Part shown: in pieces, positions 50,883 to 59,561 of the stretch
How the letters are laid out: each line of letters starts with the position of its first letter
How positions within the stretch are numbered: position 1 is the first letter of the stretch
DNA from: an uncultured Sutterella sp.
GTDB lineage: Bacteria > Pseudomonadota > Gammaproteobacteria > Burkholderiales > Burkholderiaceae_F
DNA length: 64,000 bases
Reading direction: 5' to 3'
Assembly: GCA_905197905.1 (NCBI GenBank)
Contig: CAJKAP010000005.1
Coordinates: 1 to 64,000 of the forward strand
Translations under genes and position numbers: made by a program
Notes under the pieces: generated by a model
The model's database searches: none
The model's input: the letters and a program-made list of their open reading frames with translations, nothing else
Told to the model about the DNA's origin: nothing

Positions 50883-52055
50883 TTATTTAACGGTTTTCCA
50901 CCAAGGTTCGGTTGGGGGCGTGTAGTCCATTGAGAAACTTTCGCCAATTTTTGGCATCCAAAGCGAGTAGGGCGATACCCCTTTTTCTGCTTGGATTGCC
51001 TCCCAGCGACGGGTATATCGTTCAATCGGTTCTTTCCACGGGTGAAAGGCTAAGTCAAACTTCGCCCAGTGAATAGGCACAACGGTTTTGGCTTTAAGAT
51101 CAATCGCTGCCTGAACGGATTCTTCTGGCTTCATGTGAATCTGCGCCCAAGCGTCGTTATAAGCACCATTTTCAATGAAGGCCAAATCAAATGGTCCGTA
51201 GCGGTTCCCAATATTGGCAAAGTGCCGCCCATAGCCACCGTCTCCACTAAAGAACACACGGTGTTTGCCATCGTCCACAATCCAAGCACCCCAAAGCGTA
51301 TGGTTTGCGTCACCAAACATGCGTCCCGTGAAATGACGATTCGTCGTGAGCGTGAATTTAACGCCTTCCCATTCGGTGAACTCATCCCAATCGAGCTCCG
51401 TGATGCGATTTTTGGGCACGCCCCAACGCATGAGGTGTCCCGAGACACCCAACGGCACAAAGAAATGCGTTGTACGATCCTTCAGGGCTTTAATCGTTCG
51501 CCATGAGAGATGATCATAGTGATCGTGAGAGAGCACAATCGCGTCAAGCGCTGGAATATCCTCGACCTCAATAGGGTTCGCAAGCGGGAAGGGGGCTCCA
51601 GTAATCGGCACAGGTGAGGCGCGATCAAAAACAGGATCGAAAAAGAGCGTCTTTCCAGCAATGCGAAGCAGGACTGAAGAGTGTCCCAACCAGGTCGCAG
51701 TAATGCCCTCGGGAGCATCCGATGTTGCACGCTGTGCATTAAAAGGGATGTTCGGGAGTGGTTCAGCAGGGCGCTTTCCTTCAGGCGGCCAAATGACGGA
51801 TTTGAGCCACTTCGTCATGCTGAGTGATTCGCCATTTTCTCCCACTGAATCGCGTGTTGAGAGTGCTGTGGCTTCAAGGTTGTGAAACACACCACCGCGA
51901 TAATTGGGCGAAGCTTGAATCCGCGCCATCGTTTCCGCATCTGGCTTCCCACCAAAAGCAGGGTAGTAACGTAGGAATAACCACACGGCGGCGATCACCA
52001 AAATGGCGAAAAGAAAAAGCCACCGCAAAATCAAAAACAAAAAAGAAACTTTCAT
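50883..52055 (-). CDS. Metallo-beta-lactamase-fold hydrolase, NAPE-PLD-like
   Basis: 390 residues. An N-terminal membrane anchor (about 7-28) is followed by an MBL domain with the metal motif H177-D-H179-x-D181-H182 (SHDHYDH), TWLGHSSVLLRIAGKTLFFDP before it and FFSGDGGYG and VVPIHWAKFD after. This arrangement matches the bacterial family related to N-acyl-phosphatidylethanolamine phospholipase D and UlaG. It probably acts at the inner membrane on a phosphodiester or lactone; substrate unknown. No good ribosome-binding site is visible. It lies 58 bases after the cupin fusion gene. Confidence 0.85.
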   Translation of the reverse strand: MKVSFLFLILRWLFLFAILVIAAVWLFLRYYPAFGGKPDAETMARIQASPNYRGGVFHNLEATALSTRDSVGENGESLSMTKWLKSVIWPPEGKRPAEPLPNIPFNAQRATSDAPEGITATWLGHSSVLLRIAGKTLFFDPVFDRASPVPITGAPFPLANPIEVEDIPALDAIVLSHDHYDHLSWRTIKALKDRTTHFFVPLGVSGHLMRWGVPKNRITELDWDEFTEWEGVKFTLTTNRHFTGRMFGDANHTLWGAWIVDDGKHRVFFSGDGGYGRHFANIGNRYGPFDLAFIENGAYNDAWAQIHMKPEESVQAAIDLKAKTVVPIHWAKFDLAFHPWKEPIERYTRRWEAIQAEKGVSPYSLWMPKIGESFSMDYTPPTEPWWKTVK

Positions 52056-52113
52056 CGTTATTTTTATCGTTCGTCGTTGGTGCTTCTTATCTTAGTACAG
52101 CTTTTTGATTTAG

Positions 52114-52866
52114 CTAGCGAGAAAGTGTTTCATACTCTTTATCGCTCACCTCGTCTAACCACTCGTTGGATCCCGCAGGATGGCTTGCTTGCAGAGCGAT
52201 ATGCGAAAACCAACTATCTTTCGCCGCACCATGCCAGTGGCACACTTCCTCGGGAATCGTGACCACGTCGCCCGGCATAAGCATTTGTGCTTCTTTGCCT
52301 TTTTCTTGATACCAGCCGCGACCTGCAACGCAAAGCAGAATTTGCTGCTTGCCATGATGAATATGCCAATGATTGCGGCAACCTGGTTCAAAAGTGACAT
52401 TCGCTACTTGCACGTCTCCCTGAGAAAGCACTGCCAAATAACTTTGTCCCGTGAAATACTGGGCATACGCATCGTTAGGCTCTCCTATAGGGAAGGGCAT
52501 GGAACGTGCGAAAGCCTCTTTATCTTGCAATGTTGCTGTCTCTTCTTTCTCTTCAGACCAAACTTCTTTTGCCAGATTGAACGCGGCCCAAGCTTTGGGC
52601 CAACCTGCGTAGAAAGCGAGTTGCGTGATGATGGCGACAATTTCCTCACGTGTGATTCCGTTCTTTTTGGCTGTCATTAAGTGATACCGAAGTGAATTGT
52701 CGGTAATGCCTTGTGAAATGAGTGAAGTCACCGTTAAGAAGCTACGGTCACGTAACGAGAGGCTCGTATCGCTCCAAACTTTCCCAAAAAGAACATCGTC
52801 ATTTAACGCTGCAAATTGCGGGGCAAAATTCCCTAAAACATCTCGACCTGCGGTTTGTTTAATCAT
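52114..52866 (-). CDS. Carboxymuconolactone decarboxylase-like / cupin fusion protein
   Basis: 250 residues from ATG 52866 (GGGAG upstream). Residues about 10-110 form an AhpD/CMD-like helical domain (ITDNSLRYHLMTAKKNGITREE) but without the CxxC pair of AhpD peroxidases. Residues about 140-235 form a cupin barrel with metal histidines in NHWHIHHG and CHWHG. Such fusions occur next to alpha/beta hydrolases and flavin reductases, as here on the divergent strand. Enzymatic activity is unproven. Probably co-transcribed with the MBL hydrolase downstream. Confidence 0.87.
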   Translation of the reverse strand: MIKQTAGRDVLGNFAPQFAALNDDVLFGKVWSDTSLSLRDRSFLTVTSLISQGITDNSLRYHLMTAKKNGITREEIVAIITQLAFYAGWPKAWAAFNLAKEVWSEEKEETATLQDKEAFARSMPFPIGEPNDAYAQYFTGQSYLAVLSQGDVQVANVTFEPGCRNHWHIHHGKQQILLCVAGRGWYQEKGKEAQMLMPGDVVTIPEEVCHWHGAAKDSWFSHIALQASHPAGSNEWLDEVSDKEYETLSR

Positions 52867-52961
52867 AGTGTTATCTCCCAATTCGCTGTTTCTCTTTAGA
52901 AGAAAGCGAGTTTTCCACTTTCTATGTTCTATTAGTTTAAAAAAGGGATTCGCTGAAAAGA

Positions 52962-53070
52962 ATGCCTAAAAGGCATAAGAGCTATCGAATTTTTCTCTAG
53001 TTTTAAGCGCTCGTTTTCGCACAAAAGCTTATTTGTTCTGGCTTTCTTTATATCTATGCCTATAAAGCAT
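52962..53070. promoter_or_regulatory. Two T-N11-A dyads in a divergent promoter region
   Basis: ATGCCTAAAAGGCAT (52962-52976) is a perfect 6-3-6 dyad. ATGCCTATAAAGCAT (53056-53070) repeats it with two changes, 94 bases away. Both contain the T-N11-A core of LysR-type boxes. They lie between the cupin fusion and the alpha/beta hydrolase, and a LysR gene lies at 54953-55837, so it is the probable binder. Confidence 0.5.
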
Positions 53071-53153
53071 TAATTCTTATAAAAATAAAGTAATTTACAT
53101 AGATCAACCTTCTCTATACACTCCTTTCTATCAAAAAGTACTTAGGTGGAGTT

Positions 53154-54308
53154 ATGAACTCAAACACTCTCTTAAACCCGAGCGCTAGTTTGCACTCACG
53201 CCGCTCGGTACTTATTAAAACAGCTCAACTTGGATTGGCCACGCTAGCCTCTAGTCCACTCTCACTAGCGGCCCCAGTTGCGCACGCTAATACGCGAAAA
53301 ACACAAGGAACAACTATGCTTGAAACGATTAAACCTGCCTCTTTGGCACTCACTCAAGAATGGGACAAAATTTTCCCGAAAAGCAACAAAGTGACGCACC
53401 GCAAAGTCACCTTCATGAACCGTTTTGGTCTCACACTTGCCGCAGACCTCTATATGCCGAAAGAGCTCTCCGCTGGTAAGCATGCTGCGATTGCTGTTTC
53501 GGGACCTTTTGGCGCTGTGAAAGAACAGTCTTCTGGTTTCCACGCGCAAACGTTAGCTGAACGCGGTTGGATTACGATCGCTTTTGATCCCGCCTTCACA
53601 GGGGAGAGCGGAGGCTTCCCTCACAATATTGCCGCTGGCGACATTAATACTGAGGACTTTTCCGCAGCAGTGGACTTCTTGGTCACACTCCCAGAAGTTG
53701 ACGAAAACCGTATTGGTATTCTCGGGATTTGCGGTTGGGGTGGTATGGCGTTAAACGCCGCGACTGTTGACCCTCGCATTCGGGCCACGGTCACCACAAC
53801 GATGTACGACATGTCACGAGTCATGAGCAACGGCTACAACGATGTTGCTGACTCGGCAGAAGCTCGTCAGGCACAGCGTAAAGCCATCGCAGAGATTCGC
53901 ACGAAAAATGCCAAAGCAGGCACTTTCGCTGCAGGTACACCAGGCTTACCTGAAACACTCAAAGGGGATGAAGCGCAGTTTGTGAAAGACTATTGGGAAT
54001 ACTACAAGACGCCCAGAGGCTTTCATGCGCGATCGATCAACTCCAATGGAGCTTGGAATCCTTTGACACCGCTCTCTTTCATCAATATGCCGCTTCTGCG
54101 CTACATCGATGAAATTGAAACACCTGTTTTGATGCTCCACGGCGAAAAGGCACACAGCCGGTACTTCTCTGAAGATGCGTTTAAACGCTTGAAAGGCACG
54201 AATAAAGAACTCTACATTGTGGCTGGTGCTAACCACACTGACCTTTACGACAAGAAAGTGCCGTTTGAAAAAATCGATGCTTTCTATGCGAGCACTTTAG
54301 GTCGTTAA
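53154..54308 (+). CDS. Tat-exported alpha/beta hydrolase with Cys nucleophile
   Basis: 384 residues. N-terminal SRRSVLIKTAQLGLATLA is a twin-arginine-like signal, so the enzyme is probably periplasmic. The nucleophile elbow reads ILGICGWGG with C193 in place of the usual serine, as in dienelactone hydrolases; a late histidine (GANHTDLYD) completes the likely triad. YcjY-like hydrolases share this form. TGGAG precedes the ATG. First gene of a unit with the flavin reductase-like gene; probably controlled by the nearby LysR. Confidence 0.85.
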   Translation: MNSNTLLNPSASLHSRRSVLIKTAQLGLATLASSPLSLAAPVAHANTRKTQGTTMLETIKPASLALTQEWDKIFPKSNKVTHRKVTFMNRFGLTLAADLYMPKELSAGKHAAIAVSGPFGAVKEQSSGFHAQTLAERGWITIAFDPAFTGESGGFPHNIAAGDINTEDFSAAVDFLVTLPEVDENRIGILGICGWGGMALNAATVDPRIRATVTTTMYDMSRVMSNGYNDVADSAEARQAQRKAIAEIRTKNAKAGTFAAGTPGLPETLKGDEAQFVKDYWEYYKTPRGFHARSINSNGAWNPLTPLSFINMPLLRYIDEIETPVLMLHGEKAHSRYFSEDAFKRLKGTNKELYIVAGANHTDLYDKKVPFEKIDAFYASTLGR

Positions 54309-54403
54309 CCAAAGTGCTTCCCTTTCTCTACATCGCCTCAGTTTCTCCTTTTGAGGCGAGTAGGGGAAGAGTCCTCTTACACTCTACTTATTGAAAGGTT
54401 TTT

Positions 54404-54889
54404 ATGTTAATTGACGTCCCACAGGATAAGTCCTACGCGCTTCTCACTGGTGGCCCTACAGTCTTCGTGACCTCACGCAGCCCAGAAGGGCGCGACTCCA
54501 CGAAAAACATTCTCGCATCAGGAGAATTTGGCATTTCGGTTCCTGGAACTTCTTTACGAAAAGGACTCGTTGCCTCCGGTTCGATTCATGCCCGTGAGAT
54601 TACGGAAGATAAATTCGCTTACGCGAAGTTAGACAAGCTTTCTGCTCGCGTCATCAAAGCGCCCCTCGTTAAGGGGGCACTAGCTCACCTTGAATGTCGT
54701 ATTGTGGATCACGATCTTTTTGCTCGCACGGGTATTGCTATCGCTGATGTCGTTTCAGCTCAAGTTGAAGCGGACTACTGGGATGGTGAGAGCATCATTT
54801 GTGAAGGTCGTCCAGAACAAACATTGCACAGTGCTAGTGCGGGCACTTATTTTCCACGTGGTCATGTGCAGTCTTGGTACTTGCCTTAA
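54404..54889 (+). CDS. Flavin reductase-like protein with internal deletion
   Basis: 161-residue protein of the flavin reductase/FMN-binding split-barrel family. The start (GGPTVFVTSRSPEGRD) and the part from STKNILASGEFGISVPGTSL onward fit the family, but the roughly 28 residues that normally lie between them, including the N-x-M-T-x-x-W FMN-contact segment, are absent. The frame is intact. FMN binding is therefore doubtful. GAAAGG precedes the ATG. It follows the alpha/beta hydrolase by 95 bases and ends at a terminator. Confidence 0.7.
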   Translation: MLIDVPQDKSYALLTGGPTVFVTSRSPEGRDSTKNILASGEFGISVPGTSLRKGLVASGSIHAREITEDKFAYAKLDKLSARVIKAPLVKGALAHLECRIVDHDLFARTGIAIADVVSAQVEADYWDGESIICEGRPEQTLHSASAGTYFPRGHVQSWYLP

Positions 54890-54897
54890 TAGATCAC

Positions 54898-54937
54898 ACT
54901 CAACTAGCAAGTAATGAACTAGCTAGTTGAGTTTTTT
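54898..54937. terminator. Terminator after the flavin reductase-like gene
   Basis: A perfect 11-bp stem ACTCAACTAGC/GCTAGTTGAGT (54898-54908 with 54922-54932), followed by TTTTT. It lies between convergent genes. Confidence 0.9.
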
Positions 54938-54952
54938 CTTGTACAAGACAAT

Positions 54953-55837
54953 TTAGCCAAAACGTTTTTTTAGGGCTTCTAGCACAATGGCTGAAGCAGG
55001 GGAGAAGATTTTTGACTTTTTCCAAACCACGTGCGCTGCTGCTTCAAGTCTGGGCTCCAGAGGCCGGAAAACGAGGTTCGTTTCAGTATTCACTAGCCCC
55101 TCTAGTCCAATAAGGTATCCCATGTGACGCTGTACCATTAGCGCAGCATTGAATATGAGGTTAAAAGTGCCCACTACATTGAGCGATTCAAACGTCTCGC
55201 CAAACCACTCCTGAAACGGATTGCCAACTTGCCGTTGGTAAATCGCCTGACGAGAGCAAATCAAAGGAAGCTCTTTGAGATCTTCTTTCTTGATTGTCTT
55301 CTTTTTCGCTAGTGGTACATCCGGCGGCATTACTACACCCCAGGCGTCTTTATGAGGAAGGCGCACGGATTCATAGTGCGTAAGGTTAAAAGGTTCTATC
55401 ACGAGAGCAAAATCAATCAAGCCTTTTTCAAGACGCTCGATCATATCGTCTGCATTACCACTGTGGAGATGAAAGTGAACACCAGGGTAGGTCGCACGAA
55501 CTTCACTCAAAATATCAGCAATATGGTCCATCGCTAGCGTTTCGCCACCGCCAATGTGCACGTGTCCCGCAAGATTTTCCTTCATCTCGCGGAATTCTTC
55601 TTTGGTCTTATTAGCTAGTGTGAGCATTTCTTCCGCACGTTGCTTTAAAAAGCGACCAGCGGGCGTAAGTTCCACGTGTCGCGGATGACGCACAAAAAGG
55701 AGGTCTCCCAATTCATCTTCCAGTTCTTGGATCTGGCGAGAAAGCGTCGGTTGCGTGAGATGCAATAAGTTTGCAGCTCGGCTGAAATTTCTTTCATTAG
55801 CAACCGCTAAAAAATAACGCAGTACACGTAAATCCAT
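54953..55837 (-). CDS. LysR-family transcription regulator
   Basis: 294 residues from ATG 55837 (AAAGGA upstream; the frame extends to 55912). N-terminal helix-turn-helix (NFSRAANLLHLTQPTLSRQI) and effector domain from about 90. Divergent from the M20 hydrolase gene across a 20-base dyad (56004-56023) and convergent with the flavin reductase unit. T-N11-A boxes at 52962-53070 are further candidate sites. Effector unknown. Confidence 0.9.
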   Translation of the reverse strand: MDLRVLRYFLAVANERNFSRAANLLHLTQPTLSRQIQELEDELGDLLFVRHPRHVELTPAGRFLKQRAEEMLTLANKTKEEFREMKENLAGHVHIGGGETLAMDHIADILSEVRATYPGVHFHLHSGNADDMIERLEKGLIDFALVIEPFNLTHYESVRLPHKDAWGVVMPPDVPLAKKKTIKKEDLKELPLICSRQAIYQRQVGNPFQEWFGETFESLNVVGTFNLIFNAALMVQRHMGYLIGLEGLVNTETNLVFRPLEPRLEAAAHVVWKKSKIFSPASAIVLEALKKRFG

Positions 55838-56003
55838 GGCAAAACATCCTTTGTGATCAAGCACACAGAGCCTAATATCTTTTTTACCACACTGAAGAAG
55901 ATTTTGCCTCAAAGAAAAGGAAAGAGGCTGGGTCGAGGGAGTCTTTTACGGGACTCTTAGAAACTCCAAAACCTGGGCTTTTTCTCGTAAAATTTTAATA
56001 TTC

Positions 56004-56023
56004 AACATAAGTGTTATTATGTT
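56004..56023. promoter_or_regulatory. 20-base dyad between the LysR and M20 hydrolase genes
   Basis: AACATAA (56004-56010) and TTATGTT (56017-56023) are perfect complements around six bases. It lies in the divergent region of about 320 bases, which contains no gene. A LysR autoregulatory/activation site is a reasonable reading. Confidence 0.4.
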
Positions 56024-56160
56024 AATTAAAAATTGGGTTCAAAACACGGTTTTTGAGACCTCCGATCTTCTTTCTTTTTGCTATTCTGTACTAATCGTCC
56101 CCGACCAGTCCATTCTTGAACTGACCGCTACATCTAATCCAACTCATTAGGAGCACTTTG

Positions 56161-57330
56161 ATGAGTGACTACGTTTTGCCTACCGAATCCGTCATTGCCT
56201 GGCGTCGACACCTCCACCAGCATCCAGAGCTGAGTTTTCATGAAACGAAAACAGCTGACTACATCGCAGGTGTCTTAGAAGGTATTGATGGGCTCAAGGT
56301 TGAACGCCCAACACCCACCATCATTGTTGCAACGTTGGATGGCCTTGCTGGTAAAGGCAAAACCCTTGCTTTCCGCGCCGATACCGATGCGCTTCCTGTG
56401 CTAGAAGAAAACGACCTCCCCTTTAAGTCGCAAACCCCTGGTGTGATGCACGCTTGCGGCCACGATATGCACTCTGCCATGCTGATGGGCACGGCACTCG
56501 TTCTCTCCGAAATGCGTGATCGTCTCAAAGGGCGGGTGAAATTTATCTTTCAACCTGCTGAAGAAATGCCACCAGGAGGCGCAATTGAAGTGATCAAGGT
56601 CGGTGCATTGGAAGGCGTTGACCACTGCTTTGGTTTACATGTGTTGCCTGGTAAACTCGGCAAACTGCGCATTTTCACCGATCGTATGGCAAGTACGAGC
56701 TGCGACTCATGCAATATCAAGATTCAGGGACAGGGCTCCCATGGTTCTACCCCTCACCTCTCGATTGACCCAATTTTGGTAGGTGCTCAAATTATTGAAG
56801 CACTACACACGATCGTCTCGCGCAACATTAGCCCAGAACATTTTGCTGTGGTCTCCCCTAACGTTTTCCGTGGTGGCAATGCGGTTAACGTCATTCCCGA
56901 TACGGCTGAAATTGGTGTCAATATCCGTACAAAAGACAATGTGGATCGTCAGCTCATTCTGGAGCGCGTTGAGCAGCTCGCTAAAGGCATTGGCGAAAAC
57001 AATAACGCTAAAGTCACGGTGGAATGGTTACCTGGTTACGATGCTATTGAGCAAGACCTTGACCTGGTGAAAGAAGTGACCGACTTGGCCGTCAAAGAAT
57101 TAGGTGAAGAAAACGTCATCTTTAGCGGGGCTTTCACGGCCAGTGAAGACTTCTCGGAATATTCCAAAGTCGTGGATTCTTGCATGTATATGGCGCTCTC
57201 CTGTGGGGACGCAACTGAGGGCTGTGGTTTCATGAACCATCATCCAAAATTTAACCCGCAAGAAGGCTGCTTAGACGTTGGCGTGCAAATGGAAGTCGCC
57301 ATTGCAAGGCACTTTCTTGAAGCGAAATAA
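56161..57330 (+). CDS. M20 family amidohydrolase (hippurate/N-acyl amino acid hydrolase type)
   Basis: 389 residues from ATG 56161, with TTAGGAG upstream. Cytosolic metallo-amidohydrolase: metal motifs MHACGHDMHSAML (about 97-109) and IFQPAEEMPPGGA, with the dimerisation domain about 180-290 (GSHGSTPHLSIDP). Length and motifs fit amidohydrolases that release amino acids from N-acyl or benzoyl conjugates. Divergent from a LysR regulator. Together with the AbgA-like enzyme it gives this organism two deconjugating hydrolases in the window. Confidence 0.9.
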   Translation: MSDYVLPTESVIAWRRHLHQHPELSFHETKTADYIAGVLEGIDGLKVERPTPTIIVATLDGLAGKGKTLAFRADTDALPVLEENDLPFKSQTPGVMHACGHDMHSAMLMGTALVLSEMRDRLKGRVKFIFQPAEEMPPGGAIEVIKVGALEGVDHCFGLHVLPGKLGKLRIFTDRMASTSCDSCNIKIQGQGSHGSTPHLSIDPILVGAQIIEALHTIVSRNISPEHFAVVSPNVFRGGNAVNVIPDTAEIGVNIRTKDNVDRQLILERVEQLAKGIGENNNAKVTVEWLPGYDAIEQDLDLVKEVTDLAVKELGEENVIFSGAFTASEDFSEYSKVVDSCMYMALSCGDATEGCGFMNHHPKFNPQEGCLDVGVQMEVAIARHFLEAK

Positions 57331-57347
57331 TTTTTCGTGTTAGTTGA

Positions 57348-57376
57348 AAAGCCGTGGTTTTCTGCCACGGCTTTTT
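57348..57376 (+). terminator. Terminator of the M20 hydrolase gene
   Basis: A 10-bp perfect stem AAAGCCGTGG/CCACGGCTTT (57348-57357 with 57365-57374) running into TTTTT, before the convergent SGNH gene. Confidence 0.9.
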
Positions 57377-57384
57377 CATCTTCA

Positions 57385-58092
57385 TCACAAATTTTCAATC
57401 AACTCTTCAATCACAGGGAGAATACCCTTGGCAAGCGCTTCATGGTCTCCTAGGGAGAGATGGACGCCATCGGTATCGTGCGCGACAGGCACAACTGATG
57501 CGGCATCAAAGAAGACAACGCCCTTCTCTTCCGCCAGAGCTTTCAGATGCTCTGCAAACTGGGCAGAAGGTTTATCGCCATTGGGGAAAAAGCGTTCATT
57601 CGGCGTCCCAGCGAGTTCAATATGAGGCGGCGCTACAATCAGAATCTGTGGCGCATGGTAAAACGTGAGCTCACGCCATGAAATATCCTCTTGCGTCACT
57701 TCGATGAGTCGACGCACACCCTCTGTTGCTTCCTCGGCGGTTTTGTTGAGCTGATAGTTGAAGTCGTTCGTGCCCAACATGATGACAAGGATTTCTACTG
57801 GCATCACACGGGAAAGCGCTGCTGGAAGCCAAGTCACACCATTGAGAAGCGAACCAGGCATACTCCCTGTGCCATTCCCTCTGGCTGGAGGACGGTCAAA
57901 AGCAGTCGTACGACCACTCAACCCATCAATTTCCACAATCGCTTTTTCTTTAAGTGCTTCGGCTAAACGCCCGCCCCACGTTTGCTGTACTGGCCAGCGT
58001 ACAATGGTGCCATCTTCGAGCTCATGCCAGCCGTAGGTGTTTGAGTCCCCATAAAGCAGGACGGTTGGTCGGAAAAAACGGTCTTCTGTCAT
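57385..58092 (-). CDS. SGNH/GDSL-family esterase
   Basis: 235 residues from ATG 58092 (GGGAGGG upstream; the frame runs on to 58176). SGNH blocks: block I LYGDSNTYGW (nucleophile Ser), block II glycine in IDGLSGRTTAFDRP, block III MLGTNDFNY, block V DGVHLS with Asp and His. The WGGRLAEAL and RTTAFDRPPARG segments resemble arylesterase/acyl-CoA thioesterase-I-like hydrolases. No signal peptide is seen, so it is probably cytosolic. Natural substrate unknown. Confidence 0.88.
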   Translation of the reverse strand: MTEDRFFRPTVLLYGDSNTYGWHELEDGTIVRWPVQQTWGGRLAEALKEKAIVEIDGLSGRTTAFDRPPARGNGTGSMPGSLLNGVTWLPAALSRVMPVEILVIMLGTNDFNYQLNKTAEEATEGVRRLIEVTQEDISWRELTFYHAPQILIVAPPHIELAGTPNERFFPNGDKPSAQFAEHLKALAEEKGVVFFDAASVVPVAHDTDGVHLSLGDHEALAKGILPVIEELIENL

Positions 58093-58255
58093 CGCACACC
58101 CTCCCAAAAAAGTGGCGTTGTCAACAAAAACGGTTCGAGAATAATATATCGCCCGCCTAATTTTCAGACAATCCATTAGGCGGGCGAATTTGTGTCTTTT
58201 AACGAAATATTGAGGTATCCGTTCTTTTCTTAGGAAAAGTGGTTAGCTCCTTCTT

Positions 58256-58894
58256 TTAGAGGTGAATCACTTCTTCGAGCACGCCCCAATAAGCAATCCA
58301 AGCAGCGACAGAACACCACACGGCAAAACGTGTAGTTTTCTCAAAGAACGCTTCCTGTGCATGCGTCTTTGCGCTCTGGCGTAACAAAAGAGTACCTAGT
58401 CCCATTGCAGTCGCGAGCGGAATGACGGTGAGGATATAGCTAAAGTTCCCCCACGTAGCGAGCGCGGCTGCAAAATAGATTTCATCATGCCGAAGTTGAT
58501 CACGACCAAGAAGGAAGAACGCGACCACGTTGACAAAATAAAGCGTCGCTAACGTGAGGAATCCAGAGGTGGCTCTTTCCCAAAGCGGAATATAAGCAGA
58601 GAGTTCAGCGGTGGTCACTCCGAAGAGTTGGTGCATCCACCCTGTCAAAAGGCCCGTTGCAGCGAGGAGAATCGGAACAAAGAAAGGAATACGCCCTTCT
58701 TTTAACTCAAACTGCAAAGCCCCCAGAAGCAAAAAAGAAAACCACCACAAATGCATGGCCTGCCAAACGGGACCATGCGACAAACGCTCGCTAAACAAAC
58801 AGATGATTGTGACGAGAGTTAGAGCGCCAGCATAAAAGGCCGTAGAGACGAGTTGTTTTCCGGGTTGTTTCATGGAGAGAAGAAGCGCAGTCAT
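58256..58894 (-). CDS. Divergent A24-prepilin-peptidase-like membrane protein with Glu at both catalytic positions
   Basis: 212-residue protein with about six helices. It aligns without a gap over some 100 residues to the A24 peptidase encoded next to it, roughly a quarter identical: RIP at the first site, then 71 residues on, HDEIYFAAALATWGNF against WGDIKFLMALGAWCSF. At both aspartate positions it has glutamate (ELKEGRIP and HDE). It may be an inactive relative or a different membrane enzyme; ELKEG also resembles the E-x-x-E metal motifs of iron permeases. A Fur box lies 14 bases upstream. ATG 58894 has no clear ribosome-binding site. Confidence 0.6.
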   Translation of the reverse strand: MTALLLSMKQPGKQLVSTAFYAGALTLVTIICLFSERLSHGPVWQAMHLWWFSFLLLGALQFELKEGRIPFFVPILLAATGLLTGWMHQLFGVTTAELSAYIPLWERATSGFLTLATLYFVNVVAFFLLGRDQLRHDEIYFAAALATWGNFSYILTVIPLATAMGLGTLLLRQSAKTHAQEAFFEKTTRFAVWCSVAAWIAYWGVLEEVIHL

Positions 58895-58907
58895 AAGTTT
58901 CGGTTAA

Positions 58908-58922
58908 TGATAATGATTCTCA
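58908..58922 (-). promoter_or_regulatory. Fur box upstream of the A24-like gene
   Basis: TGATAATGATTCTCA matches the 7-1-7 Fur consensus TGATAAT-N-ATTATCA with one mismatch. The flanking bases (AATTGCATTT) also resemble known Fur-controlled promoters. It lies between the predicted transcription start (about 58931) and the start codon, where bound Fur would block elongation or initiation when iron is plentiful. Confidence 0.75.
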
Positions 58923-58937
58923 ATTGCATTTAACCTA

Positions 58938-58966
58938 AGTGTATCTGCTCTTCTCCTTCTCGTCAA
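58938..58966 (-). promoter_or_regulatory. Promoter of the A24-like gene
   Basis: Read leftward: -35 TTGACG (58966-58961), 17-base spacer, -10 TACACT (58943-58938). It begins just after the stop of the upstream A24 peptidase gene, so the downstream gene has its own iron-responsive transcript. A further Fur half-site-like TGATAAT overlaps the -35 area. Confidence 0.6.
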
Positions 58967-58973
58967 GTAATTA

Positions 58974-59561
58974 TCAGCTAGTTATGCTGAGAGACAGGGC
59001 TTTTAAGAAAACTGCAGCAAGACTCAACCAAAAACCCAGGCGTACTGACGTAAACGCGCCATGTCGCAATTTGGATATGACTGCACTCGCTACGCCAATC
59101 AAAGCTGCGACAAAAAGGACGTTGAGAAGTTCCACAAAAGAACACCACGCGCCGAGAGCCATTAAGAACTTAATATCCCCCCACCCTAACTGCTGCTGAT
59201 GAGAGAGGCGCTCAAAAAGAAACTTCACGAGGCTAAAGAGTATGGCACTCGCGCCCATCGCCACCAGGCGATCCGTGAGTGTCACCGCATCGGTAATACC
59301 GTGCGCAGGAAGTCCTACATAGGTCTCTAATACGCCTAAGAGAAGCCCTAAAAGCGCCAATATGAAAAGCACCGCGTTGGGAATTCGGCGCGAAAAGAAG
59401 TCCGTGAGCCCCGCTTCAAGCGTCAGAGCGCTAAAAACCAAAAGTTCTAGGGCAACAAGAGGGCCGTCTTCCCAAGGGCGCGGAGCCCAAAGAAAAAACA
59501 CCACAAGTGCCGAGCAGGCAGCGGTTAAAAGCCAAAGCTGTAAACGATGGGACGCCTTCAT
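58974..59561 (-). CDS. A24 prepilin-type peptidase (CpaA/TadV-like)
   Basis: 195-residue inner-membrane aspartyl protease of the A24 family. The two catalytic aspartates are visible: D in GLTDFFSRRIPN (about 54) and D in GWGDIKFLMALG (about 131). It lacks the N-terminal methylase domain, like the short CpaA/TadV class. It follows the M50-HlyD gene with no gap (TAAATG), so it belongs to the export operon rather than to a pilus locus; no pilin genes are in view. It may process a secreted substrate or component. Confidence 0.85.
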   Translation of the reverse strand: MKASHRLQLWLLTAACSALVVFFLWAPRPWEDGPLVALELLVFSALTLEAGLTDFFSRRIPNAVLFILALLGLLLGVLETYVGLPAHGITDAVTLTDRLVAMGASAILFSLVKFLFERLSHQQQLGWGDIKFLMALGAWCSFVELLNVLFVAALIGVASAVISKLRHGAFTSVRLGFWLSLAAVFLKALSLSITS

